Shown here: positions 50,242 to 58,073 of the stretch, piece by piece
Position numbering within the stretch: the stretch's first letter is position 1
How the letters are laid out: each line of letters begins with the position of its first letter
DNA from: Bacteroidota bacterium
GTDB taxonomy: Bacteria; Bacteroidota; Bacteroidia; Sphingobacteriales; Sphingobacteriaceae
Assembly (NCBI GenBank): GCA_013286565.1
Contig: JABDFM010000010.1
Coordinates: forward strand, 1 to 62,615
Length of the DNA: 62,615 nt
Reading direction: 5' to 3'
Program-made: the position numbers and the translations under genes
Notes under the pieces: model-generated
Told to the model about the DNA's origin: nothing
Database searches by the model: none
Seen by the model: only the letters and a program-made list of their open reading frames with translations

Positions 50242-51744
50242 TTAATGATTAATGGCGGGTAAGCTGAAATAGAAACAGGAGCCTTTGTTAAGTTCTGATT
50301 CCGCCCAAACTGTTCCGTTATGCCGGTATATTATTTTTTGGACGATGGCCAGCCCAATGCCGGTACCTTCAAATTCTTCCTGCGAATGTAACCGCTGAAA
50401 AACCCCAAAAAGTTTATCATAGTATTGCATATCAAATCCTGCACCTTCATCTTTTACATAATAAACAACCAGGTTGTCCTTTTCATAAGCGCCGATATCG
50501 ATATTTGTTTTAGATTTATACTTAGAATATTTGATAGCATTAGAAATTAGATTGATCCAAACCTGTTTAATGAGCGACTGATCGCCTTTTGCAGGCGGAA
50601 GCTCTTCCATCTTAAACTCCGGTATGTTCTCGTCATCCTCAAATAATAATTCCTCTACTACCAGGTTAACAAGATCATTCATATTTATTTCCGAAACTGT
50701 TACCTGTTTTCTTCCCAGTTTTGAAAATGCAAGCAGGTCATCGATCAGCTGCCCCATTTTTCTTGAATTATGTATGATTGAAAAAAGAACTTTTGTTCCA
50801 TCGGGATCAAATTTCTCTGCATAATCTTCCATCAAGATCCTTGTATATCCATTAATGGCCCTGATAGGGGCCCGCAAATCGTGCGATATGGAATATGAAA
50901 ATGATTCCAGTTCTTTGTTGGCAAATTCCAACTGTGCAGTGCGTTCAATTACTTTTTGCTCTAACTCATCATTAAGTTTGCGGATATCATCTTCCGCGTG
51001 CTTAAGCTCCCTGTTAGCAATGATCAATTCTTCAGCCCGTTTTTCTTTCTCTTTGTTTTGAAAGGCGAGTTCTTTATTGGCAATTATTAATTCAGCCGCG
51101 CGTTTTTCTTTCTCTTCGTTTTGAAAGGCAAGCTCTTTATTAGCAATTACTAATTCAGCCGCACGTTTTTCTTTCTCTTCGTTTTGAAAGACAAGTTCTT
51201 TGTTAGCGATCACTAATTCAGCTGCGCGGTTTTCCTTCTCAGCGTTTTGAAAAGCAAGCTCTTTATTGGCGATCGCCAATTCAGCTGCGCGATTTTCTTT
51301 TTCGTCGTTTTGAAAAACAAGCTCTTTGTTAGCGATCACTAATTCAGCTGCACGGTTTTCTTTCTCTTCGTTTTGAAAAAGCAACTCTTTATTAGCAATA
51401 ACTAATTCTGACGCCCGGTTCTTTTTCTCTTTGCTTTGAAAAGCAAGTTCTTTGTTGGCGATGACTAATTCAGCGGCCCGGTTCTTTTTCCCCGCTTTTT
51501 GAAAAGCAAGTTCCTTATTAGCGATGACCAGTTCAGCTGCGCGGTTTTCTTTCTCTTCGTTTTGAAATGCAAGCTCTTTGTTAGCGATCACTAATTCGGC
51601 CGCACGATCTTTTTTTTCTGAATTTTGAAAAGCAAGTTCTTTGTTAGCGATAATTAGCTCTGCAGCCCTTTTTCCTTTTTCTGAATTTTGAAAAGCAAGC
51701 TCCTTTTTCGCAACGATTAACTCGTCCAATTTTTTTCTATCCAT
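50242..51744 (-). CDS. histidine kinase with a long repeated coiled coil
   Basis: 500 residues. Residues 6-257 are twelve units of a 21-residue (three-heptad) repeat, AAELVIANKELAFQNEEKEN-type, almost perfect in units 2-11. HisKA (SYSISHDLRAPIRAINGYTR, His288) and HATPase (WINLISNAIKYS, DEGAGFD, GTGIGLAIVQKII) follow. No input domain other than the coiled coil. The repeat length should set a long signalling rod. Codons in front of the start (51750-51785) read a decayed unit (LIFQTKQEK), so the gene once extended further. Confidence 0.85.
   Translation of the reverse strand: MDRKKLDELIVAKKELAFQNSEKGKRAAELIIANKELAFQNSEKKDRAAELVIANKELAFQNEEKENRAAELVIANKELAFQKAGKKNRAAELVIANKELAFQSKEKKNRASELVIANKELLFQNEEKENRAAELVIANKELVFQNDEKENRAAELAIANKELAFQNAEKENRAAELVIANKELVFQNEEKEKRAAELVIANKELAFQNEEKEKRAAELIIANKELAFQNKEKEKRAEELIIANRELKHAEDDIRKLNDELEQKVIERTAQLEFANKELESFSYSISHDLRAPIRAINGYTRILMEDYAEKFDPDGTKVLFSIIHNSRKMGQLIDDLLAFSKLGRKQVTVSEINMNDLVNLVVEELLFEDDENIPEFKMEELPPAKGDQSLIKQVWINLISNAIKYSKYKSKTNIDIGAYEKDNLVVYYVKDEGAGFDMQYYDKLFGVFQRLHSQEEFEGTGIGLAIVQKIIYRHNGTVWAESELNKGSCFYFSLPAINH
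51037..51666 (-). repeat. ten tandem 63-bp coding repeats
   Basis: Units 2-11 of the kinase coiled coil, each 63 bp (21 codons). Mutually about 80-90% identical by eye, so copy number could vary. Two to three related units occur in the hybrid kinase at about 49190-49330. Confidence 0.85.
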
Positions 51745-52087
51745 GTCCTGCTTTTCTTGCTTGGTTTGAAAAATTAACGGGATTATGAATTGCTTTTTTA
51801 GTCATTAATTGAGGGATTTATTTTTTTGACAAGCAGCCAGGGCACCAATAACGGTGACATGTCGGCTTTCGTTGTGAAAATTACTTTGGTTTGAAAAATC
51901 AAGATTATTGGTATAAAAACCGGGTAGTGGGGGTAAAAAAGACTATCAAATATACAACAATTATTGAATATCGGATAAGTTATTTGATCGAAATAAAATG
52001 GCAATCGTTTATTGCTGCAAATGCGCCGCAGTTGTAGCATAATGGCTGAAAATCACACCTAAGGGAACGCTGTAGTACCTGGAAAAT
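51745..52087. other. non-coding stretch with decayed coiled-coil repeat remnants
   Basis: Minus-strand remnants of the FQ-x-x-EK unit occur twice: TTGGTTTGAAAAATTAA near 51760 and TTGGTTTGAAAAATCAA near 51888. No intact gene: an 80-codon frame at 51798-52040 lacks coding character. The region should include the promoter of the phosphorelay operon. Confidence 0.4.
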
Positions 52088-52603
52088 TTAATGGTTGAAT
52101 TCTGTTTTCCTGGCTGATCTTTTTTGTGCTTTTAATTTCACCAGCTGGTATATTACACCTACAAAATACAAAAGCACCAAAGCACCCAATCCCTTTTGTA
52201 TAATGGGTGCATTTGCATCCTCAGCCAGTGGGTGGCTTATGGGCAACCTTGTAAATGTTTCAACAATTGCAGGTACACATGAAAGAAATATCGTTGTTGA
52301 CAGGAAAATAACCTGGATATAATCAGCTAATTTCCCGAATATACGAAGCGAATGTACATATATCCCCAGCGGCAATAATATTAAAATGATTATGGCAAGA
52401 TAATGACCGGGTGTAAAATGCCCTGTTTTCATAATTGGGAACCCGGTAATACAGGTGATCACGGTTAATAGAATATATAGCCTTCCGTAGCCGGTTGCCG
52501 GATCGATCTTTCCGTAGCGAAGCAAAGCAAATATGGCGATAATAAGCGCGAGTACACTGATGGCGGTATGAATGATCCCCAGCGTTGAAAGGTGATTAGG
52601 CAT
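52088..52603 (-). CDS. multi-pass membrane protein, unknown
   Basis: 171 residues with five hydrophobic helices (HTAISVLALIIAIFALLRYG, YILLTVITCITGFPIM, YLAIIILILLPLGIYVHSLR, VIFLSTTIFLSCVPAIVETF, GLGALVLLYFVGVIYQL). Basic tail. No family recognised with confidence; some resemblance in layout to DUF2306-type proteins. Single gene. Confidence 0.6.
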   Translation of the reverse strand: MPNHLSTLGIIHTAISVLALIIAIFALLRYGKIDPATGYGRLYILLTVITCITGFPIMKTGHFTPGHYLAIIILILLPLGIYVHSLRIFGKLADYIQVIFLSTTIFLSCVPAIVETFTRLPISHPLAEDANAPIIQKGLGALVLLYFVGVIYQLVKLKAQKRSARKTEFNH

Positions 52604-52794
52604 GGCTGTGATTTTTAGGTTAACTTACAATTAATTATCAACATATAATATTAGGAAAAAATGCCGATAAAAAGAAATGTGAATAACCCCCAAAAATCAT
52701 TTTAACCCGGAGCCTATTTTTACCTGCTCGAATACAAACCAGCCATGAAGTAAAAGCGCAAAACCGGTTTCTTTATTTTGAAATATTGATGTGA

Positions 52795-53346
52795 TTATGG
52801 ATTGGCCGCAGTTGCATCCTGTGCCAGTTTTGCATCATCAGGGGTTTTCCCAAGTTCGCTATCCAGTACAAAAAGTGCATCATTTTTGGCATTCGCGCCA
52901 CCGGCAACTTTTATTTTCGATAGCAGATCCATAGCCAATGTTTCTTCTTCAGTTTGTTCTTTAACAAACCATTGCATAAAGTTCCAGGTTGCCCAATCCT
53001 TTTCGGCCATGCTCATGTTTACGATATCATAGATCGAAGTTGTATTTTCCACTTCCGACTTAAAAACTTTTTCGAAGCAGTCGTTTATGCTTACCGGATC
53101 TGGCCCGGGGGCTGGTATGGCACTCACCACTACTTTGGCACCTCTTTTTAAAATGTATTCCAATATTTTCATCATGTGGTTGCGCTCTTCATTGGCATGC
53201 CTGAAGAGGAAGTTAGCAATACCATCATACCCGCCATTGCTGGCCCATGAAGCATAAGCCAGGTATATCTGTGCATTATGAGCCTCATTCGTCATTTGCT
53301 GATTCAGTGCTTTCGCAAGTGTCTGTGATAACCTGTTAGTGTCCAT
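52795..53346 (-). CDS. ftnA: ferritin
   Basis: 183 residues, a four-helix ferritin. Ferroxidase ligands are visible: MTNEAHNAQIYLAYASW (Glu), FRHANEERNHMMKILEYILK (Glu, His) and NFMQWFVKEQTEEETLAMDL (Glu/Gln). It stores iron as a 24-mer in the cytosol. Extended C-terminal tail (GKTPDDAKLAQDATAANP). Single gene. Confidence 0.92.
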   Translation of the reverse strand: MDTNRLSQTLAKALNQQMTNEAHNAQIYLAYASWASNGGYDGIANFLFRHANEERNHMMKILEYILKRGAKVVVSAIPAPGPDPVSINDCFEKVFKSEVENTTSIYDIVNMSMAEKDWATWNFMQWFVKEQTEEETLAMDLLSKIKVAGGANAKNDALFVLDSELGKTPDDAKLAQDATAANP

Positions 53347-53449
53347 AAAAGCTTAACTGAAATTGATTAGAATGGTTTTAAGAACGTTGATTTTTTTATA
53401 GAATAATATGTTTATCAATTTTATGTGTGAAGTTAAATTTGATAAATGA

Positions 53450-54193
53450 TCAGGTCAGGCAAAAGATAATGCCCTCCACAACCCTTTTAGTTTCATCCGG
53501 GTCGCGCACCTGGATACAATCCACCCCGGTTGTTTTGGCCGGGTGATCGTTACCGCCATCAAAAAGCGCATCGCCTATAAAGATCATTTCTGAGATTTTG
53601 ATCTTTAGCGTTTTATGCAGCTTATGAATACCATACGCCTTATCAATACCAGGCTTGGTAATATCAATAGAAGTAGCCCCACCCATCTGAACGGAAAACT
53701 CCGGCAGTGTTTTATCCAGTATGGCTTTTATTTTTTTCCGCTTTTTGAAGTCAGGGTCCCACTTTTTCTTGGCATCAAGCGGCGCCTGCTGGCCCAAGCC
53801 CGAATAGGTAACCTGGCTTCCCCTGTCCTCAATTTGCTCACCCCAAATCTTTCCCGCTTTAACACCAGTTTTCTCAACGGCCTCGTTCAAGTTTTTTATG
53901 ATCTTCTTTTTTTCGTCAGTAGTAAAATCTTCCGCATACAATTTTTTCCAACCTGCTTTATAATGATAATACTTGGTGCCGCAGGTAGGAAGGATAGACA
54001 AATGCTTTAACACCTGTGTTTTTGGAAGTTTAGATAGTACCTGTTTCTCAAATTGGGGCCAATCGCCGCCAGAAATAATTGCCACCTTTGCTACCTCCAG
54101 CAAACGGGTGAGCAGTTTAGCCATTTCCACATCAAGCGCAGCTTTACTTTCAGCAAGCGTGCCATCAAGGTCAAATACAATTAGCTTTTTCAT
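53450..54193 (-). CDS. HAD-IIB phosphatase, phosphomannomutase-like
   Basis: 247 residues from ATG 54193 (MKKLIVFDLDGTLAESKAAL); an ATG three codons upstream is less likely. HAD motifs: DLDGTL (nucleophile Asp), IISGGDW, KIRGTLIDITKPGIDKAYGI-like region (SIDITKPGIDKAYGIHKLHK) with the catalytic Lys, and FIGDALFDGGNDHP (motif IV). The cap is of C2 type, as in eukaryotic-type phosphomannomutases. Substrate unknown. Confidence 0.8.
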   Translation of the reverse strand: MKKLIVFDLDGTLAESKAALDVEMAKLLTRLLEVAKVAIISGGDWPQFEKQVLSKLPKTQVLKHLSILPTCGTKYYHYKAGWKKLYAEDFTTDEKKKIIKNLNEAVEKTGVKAGKIWGEQIEDRGSQVTYSGLGQQAPLDAKKKWDPDFKKRKKIKAILDKTLPEFSVQMGGATSIDITKPGIDKAYGIHKLHKTLKIKISEMIFIGDALFDGGNDHPAKTTGVDCIQVRDPDETKRVVEGIIFCLT

Positions 54194-54335
54194 GTTGAAC
54201 ACCGGGTTGGAGCAGTGGGCTATTGAATAGCAATTTATAAGGTGGATTGTTTGTTTGATGAAGTGATAAAATGGGTGAGATTGTAATCTGTGAGAAGCTT
54301 AGAGCCGACAGATTAGGGATGTTGATGGATTTATT

Positions 54336-54363
54336 CACCGACAGTTTATCAATATTAGCCGAC
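54336..54363 (+). promoter_or_regulatory. LytTR-type direct-repeat operator, site B
   Basis: CACCGAC (54336-54342) and AGCCGAC (54357-54363) start 21 bp apart, with a further AGCCGAC at 54303-54309. The near edge is exactly 50 bp from the -7 box at 54414. Same layout as sites A and C. Confidence 0.65.
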
Positions 54364-54390
54364 TACATACTGCCAACCGCCAATTTGTGA

Positions 54391-54421
54391 TTGCCGTATC
54401 TAATTGATCGCTATACTTTTG
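54391..54421 (+). promoter_or_regulatory. promoter of the DUF5668 gene
   Basis: -33 TTG (54391-54393), 20-bp spacer, -7 TACTTTTG (54414-54421), start codon 23 bp downstream. Confidence 0.55.
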
Positions 54422-54444
54422 GGTAAGATTTAAAATTCAAAACA

Positions 54445-54807
54445 ATGGAAACGATCATAGAAAACCCAAAAGCTCCGCATAAAGGCAGAACAATAGCTGG
54501 AGTGATCATATTAGTAATTGGCGGTATCCTGCTTATTGATCAGCTTGATCTGGTCTTTATCCCCCACTGGCTTTTTAGCTGGCCCATGTTGGTTATAGCC
54601 TTCGGTATTTACACCGGCGCTAAACATAATTTCAAAAACAAATCATGGCTTATTTTCGTGCTTGCCGGCTTCGCGTTTATGCTGGAAAGTGCAGGCCTGG
54701 TCACCGGCAATTTGATATGGCCCGTAATGATCATCGTGCTGGGCATATACATGGTGATGAAGCACAATTTTTATCCTGAACAAAAAGGTTGGAACAACAA
54801 AAGCTGA
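54445..54807 (+). CDS. LiaI/LiaF transmembrane-domain protein (DUF5668-type)
   Basis: 120 residues with four hydrophobic segments. It aligns with the N-terminal half of the protein at 56146-56970: AGVIILVIGGILLIDQLDL / AGVILLVVGAVLLVHQLDV, WLFSWPMLVIAFGIYTGAKH / WLFRWPMILIAIGLYSGAKH, and LIWPVMIIVLGIYMVMKHNF. It lacks the LiaF C-terminal domain. In Firmicutes LiaI/LiaF-type proteins take part in cell-envelope stress sensing; here a role in envelope response is inferred. It has the shared LytTR-type operator upstream and its own terminator downstream. Confidence 0.8.
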   Translation: METIIENPKAPHKGRTIAGVIILVIGGILLIDQLDLVFIPHWLFSWPMLVIAFGIYTGAKHNFKNKSWLIFVLAGFAFMLESAGLVTGNLIWPVMIIVLGIYMVMKHNFYPEQKGWNNKS

Positions 54808-54843
54808 TATATCTATAGTTCATAATAAGTGTATTTTTAGTAT

Positions 54844-54875
54844 AAAAAGGGGAATATTAATATCTCCCTTTTTTT
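54844..54875 (+). terminator. terminator after the DUF5668 gene
   Basis: AAAAAGGGGA ... TCTCCCTTTTTTT stem with an AT-rich loop and T-run, about 37 bp past the stop. Confidence 0.7.
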
Positions 54876-54929
54876 GTGTAATGACCTTCGATAATCCTTC
54901 TATAATATCAAGCGGACTTATGATTTTAT

Positions 54930-55493
54930 CTATTTGGTTAACTTAACTACGGCAGTTGTACCACTCCAAAAGCCTCCACTCAGATGTAAATCATAGGTCC
55001 CTTTTTCGGGTACCTCAAAACATAAAAGACCTTCTTTCTGAATATTAGGGTTACATTGCTTGAGAAAAAGCGTTTTACTTCCTCCCATCTCAAGTGCAGT
55101 AGTGCCGTCGCTTGAACTTTCATATTCTTTCCCGCTTTCATCTGTAAGTTTAAATAAGGAGTTGTCTAATGTATGCTCTTCTTTATCCACATTCACTAAC
55201 GATAGATCTATAATTAAATATATCCCATCTGCCGTTTGACTGGAATATTCTCCTCCTACGGTCTTTTTATATTTGATCCAATTTACTCTATAATTAAAAT
55301 TATCAACACTGATTTCATCTCCAATCTTTTTTTGTTCGATTTTTCCCTCTGAAGAATTTTGTGTAGAGTCGGCAGAGGCATTATCAGAGTTAGAGGAAGA
55401 ACCGTTCGATTTTTTATCATCTCCACTACCAAAAGCAATAAATAAAAAAAACACAATAGCTATAATTGAAAGAGCTGTTTTATACCTTGTCAT
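54930..55493 (-). CDS. membrane-anchored DUF4352-like protein
   Basis: 187 residues. One N-terminal membrane anchor (ALSIIAIVFFLFIAFG), a Ser/Asn/Asp linker (KSNGSSSNSDNASADSTQN), then an immunoglobulin-like domain of DUF4352 type (YLIIDLSLVNVDKEEHTLD, SLFKLTDESGKEYESS). Periplasmic location inferred. Its start overlaps the end of the VanZ-like gene by 14 bp, so they form an operon. Both are AT-rich and point against the flanking LiaF-type genes. Confidence 0.7.
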   Translation of the reverse strand: MTRYKTALSIIAIVFFLFIAFGSGDDKKSNGSSSNSDNASADSTQNSSEGKIEQKKIGDEISVDNFNYRVNWIKYKKTVGGEYSSQTADGIYLIIDLSLVNVDKEEHTLDNSLFKLTDESGKEYESSSDGTTALEMGGSKTLFLKQCNPNIQKEGLLCFEVPEKGTYDLHLSGGFWSGTTAVVKLTK

Positions 55494-55956
55494 AAAGTGC
55501 GGGTTTAGGTTTGATAAATATATACTTAAATAAAATAATCGGTGATAAAGTTGAAAATAAATATACTGCTATATCATTGAAATCAAATGTGCCAGGGACA
55601 ATCTTAAAAAGCTGCCCAAACTCAGACAGTATAGCAATAGCTGGTATAATAAAAATCCAAAAAGCAGTAGTTTTTGAAATTTCACATCCCCAAATTAAAA
55701 TCATTAAAGAAACATATGAAAAAACCCACAATCCATCTGGCAAAGAATATTTAATCCAGTTTGGAACTATTGTGGCTTTTATAAAAGCAGTATTTCTTAA
55801 AAATATCACAAGTTGGTTTATTCCAATTATTTTAAACCACCGAAACATTAATAATTTATCACTTCGAAATAGAACATATATTAGCCCACCCATTATTATT
55901 GGGAATAAGACAAATAAGAAAAAGTGATAGGCTTTAGAAATCATTAGGTTTAACAA
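55480..55956 (-). CDS. VanZ-like membrane protein
   Basis: 158 residues with four or five transmembrane helices. The motif SEFGQLFKIVPGTFDFNDIA resembles the E-x-x-Q-x-F...D-x-x-D element of VanZ-like proteins, and YSLPDGLWVFSYVSLMILIW fits a preceding helix. The family is linked to glycopeptide (teicoplanin) tolerance in some members, but most are of unknown function. AT-rich DNA suggests acquisition. Upstream gene of a two-gene operon. Confidence 0.65.
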   Translation of the reverse strand: MLNLMISKAYHFFLFVLFPIIMGGLIYVLFRSDKLLMFRWFKIIGINQLVIFLRNTAFIKATIVPNWIKYSLPDGLWVFSYVSLMILIWGCEISKTTAFWIFIIPAIAILSEFGQLFKIVPGTFDFNDIAVYLFSTLSPIILFKYIFIKPKPALYDKV

Positions 55957-56030
55957 GAAGCTAATATAAATATTTTAATCAATGCTTTTTAAGTCTTTAC
56001 TACGCATTATAATTCAGCAACCTAATTTTT

Positions 56031-56058
56031 CACCGACAATTTATCCATACTTACCGAC
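56031..56058 (+). promoter_or_regulatory. LytTR-type direct-repeat operator, site C
   Basis: CACCGAC (56031-56037) and TACCGAC (56052-56058) start 21 bp apart. The near edge is exactly 50 bp from the -7 box at 56109, as at sites A and B. Confidence 0.65.
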
Positions 56059-56108
56059 TTGTTTAATTATATCGCCAATATTTGATAGGTTCGCCTTTAG
56101 TATTACCT

Positions 56109-56116
56109 TAGTTTTG
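56109..56116 (+). promoter_or_regulatory. -7 box TAGTTTTG of the LiaF-like gene
   Basis: TAGTTTTG, identical to the -7 box of the LiaF-C gene (25082-25089). No good -33 at the usual distance, which would fit a promoter that needs an activator. Confidence 0.55.
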
Positions 56117-56145
56117 GATAAGAATATAATATAGAAGATAACGTC

Positions 56146-56970
56146 ATGATTAACGATATAGAGCCTCAAAACAAACCCCGTAACAATAAGGCACTTGCCG
56201 GGGTAATATTACTGGTAGTTGGAGCAGTGCTGTTAGTACACCAGTTAGATGTTTTTATTTTCCCTTTCTGGCTGTTCAGGTGGCCAATGATATTGATAGC
56301 AATAGGGTTATACAGTGGTGCGAAACATAATTTCAGAAATTCGGGCTGGTTGATCATGGTGCTGGTGGGCACGGTTTTCTTATTGAACGATGCCCTGCCT
56401 GGTTATAATGTAGAACGTATTACCTGGCCGGTAGTGATCATCGTATTTGGTTTATGGATGATCGTAAGGCGTAACCATCGCTGGGATAAAAAAGACTGGG
56501 AAAAGAAATGGGACAATAAATGGGATTGGCGCAATCCTAATACAGCTCAAACCCCGCCCGATCCTAATGCAGCTAATCCATCATCAACAGTTCCCCCAAG
56601 CGGCCCCTTCAGTGCACCGCAGTCTTTAGGCGATGATTTTCTGGATGCTGTATCCGTATTCGGGGGGATTAAAAAAACCATCCTTTCCAAAGACTTTAAG
56701 GGTGGCGATATCGTAAATATTTTCGGCGGCGCCGAGCTTGATTTTACCCAGGCCGATATCAACGGTCGCGTAGTCATCGACATTACCCAGATATTCGGTG
56801 GTACTAAAATCGTTGTTCCATCCAACTGGCAGGTGGTCTCAGATATGGCCGCTGTATTTGCCAGTGTGGACGATAAAAGATTACGCAGCACCGCAAGCGC
56901 TACCAATGATAAAGTATTGGTACTGAAAGGGGTTTCTATCTTCGCCGGAGTTGATATACGCAGCTATTAA
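56146..56970 (+). CDS. LiaF-like envelope response protein (full length)
   Basis: 274 residues. Residues 1-110 are the four-segment transmembrane part (ALAGVILLVVGAVLLVHQLD, ITWPVVIIVFGLWMIVRRNH). A Pro/Asn/Ser linker with repeated WDKKDWEKKWDNKWDW follows, then a LiaF C-terminal beta domain (GIKKTILSKDFKGGDIVNIF, LVLKGVSIFAGVDIR). The two halves exist separately at 54445-54807 and 24685-25059. It precedes the LytS/LytTR pair by 68 bp in the same direction, so it may be co-transcribed with its regulators. Confidence 0.85.
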   Translation: MINDIEPQNKPRNNKALAGVILLVVGAVLLVHQLDVFIFPFWLFRWPMILIAIGLYSGAKHNFRNSGWLIMVLVGTVFLLNDALPGYNVERITWPVVIIVFGLWMIVRRNHRWDKKDWEKKWDNKWDWRNPNTAQTPPDPNAANPSSTVPPSGPFSAPQSLGDDFLDAVSVFGGIKKTILSKDFKGGDIVNIFGGAELDFTQADINGRVVIDITQIFGGTKIVVPSNWQVVSDMAAVFASVDDKRLRSTASATNDKVLVLKGVSIFAGVDIRSY

Positions 56971-57038
56971 TCACTGGACACATCATAAATCAGCACTCAT
57001 AGGCGTTAAAAATTAATAAAATCAAACCAATATCAATT

Positions 57039-58073
57039 TTGGCTAATCCACAATTAACATTTTCAAAATTGCGCATCGCATTTTTAACAGGCGGCCTGGT
57101 ATGGGCAGCACTGTTAACTTACCTGGTGCATGGTTTCGGGTTTTCGTGGATCATCGCCTTGTCTGATGGTGTTATCAACTCTGTATTGCTTGGCGCGGCT
57201 TGCTGGCTCATCAATAATAACCTCCGCTATTTTCAACCCGGTAAGGGTAGTTATATCAATATTTTTATCTGGTGCGTTGCCTTGGCGGGTGCCTGTACAT
57301 TAGGCTGCCGGTGGATACTGCCTTATGTAAATACCAACCAGGTTTACAGCAATTTCGTTATCCAATCGTTAACTATCCGTTTCTTCACCGAGTTTTTAGC
57401 TATCGGCTGGATGGCCATGATCAGCATGATCTGGTATTCGCAGCAGGATCAGAAAGAAAATGAAAAGCGCAAAGCCGAAGCCGAAAAATTAGCCCGAGAT
57501 GCCGAATTATATAACCTGCGCCAGCAATTGCAACCACATTTCCTGTTCAACAGCCTTAACTCCATCAATGCTTTAATAGGCTTTAAACCTGATGAAGCGC
57601 GGAAAATGATACACCAATTATCTGACTTTCTTCGTGGCACGTTAAAAAAGGACGACCAGCAACAGGTTACTTTGACCGAAGAACTAGCTCACCTGCAATT
57701 ATACCTCGATATTGAAAAAGTACGTTTCGGGCACCGGTTAATGACAGAGATCAGTTGCGATAAAAAATGCCAGGATTGTACCTTACCCCCGATGATATTG
57801 CAGCCGATAGTTGAAAATGCGATCAAGTTCGGGTTATATGATACTACCGAAAGCGTGACCGTAAGCATCAGGGCCGAATGGGATGATAACTACCTGACAC
57901 TTATGGTGCAAAACCCCTACGACCCAAAAACTGCCAGGCCACGCAAAGGCACCGGTTTTGGCCTGAGTGGTGTGCAGCGCAGATTAAATTTACTTTTTGC
58001 ACGCAACGATTTGATTGAAACTCATGCAAATGATAATATATTTACAACAATTATTAAAATTCCACAAATATGA
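57039..58073 (+). CDS. LytS-type histidine kinase (TTG start)
   Basis: 344 residues from TTG 57039 ((M)ANPQLTFSKLRIAFLTGG). Four transmembrane helices at about 10-135, a short coiled coil (KRKAEAEKLARDAELYNLRQ), the His_kinase domain (LQPHFLFNSLNSINALIGF, His in QPHFLFN) and a HATPase-type domain (ILQPIVENAIKFG, GTGFGLSGVQRRL). It phosphorylates the LytTR regulator whose start overlaps its stop by 4 bp (ATGA). Envelope or lipid-state sensing is inferred from the company of LiaF-like genes. Confidence 0.88.
   Translation: MANPQLTFSKLRIAFLTGGLVWAALLTYLVHGFGFSWIIALSDGVINSVLLGAACWLINNNLRYFQPGKGSYINIFIWCVALAGACTLGCRWILPYVNTNQVYSNFVIQSLTIRFFTEFLAIGWMAMISMIWYSQQDQKENEKRKAEAEKLARDAELYNLRQQLQPHFLFNSLNSINALIGFKPDEARKMIHQLSDFLRGTLKKDDQQQVTLTEELAHLQLYLDIEKVRFGHRLMTEISCDKKCQDCTLPPMILQPIVENAIKFGLYDTTESVTVSIRAEWDDNYLTLMVQNPYDPKTARPRKGTGFGLSGVQRRLNLLFARNDLIETHANDNIFTTIIKIPQI

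Noticed and set aside
51037..51666. Regular direct repeats as a CRISPR array
   Set aside because: Period 63 bp with no unique spacers; the units are in frame and encode a coiled coil.
51798..52040. 80-codon minus-strand frame upstream of the kinase
   Set aside because: Odd composition, contains a decayed repeat unit, no ribosome-binding site that I can see.
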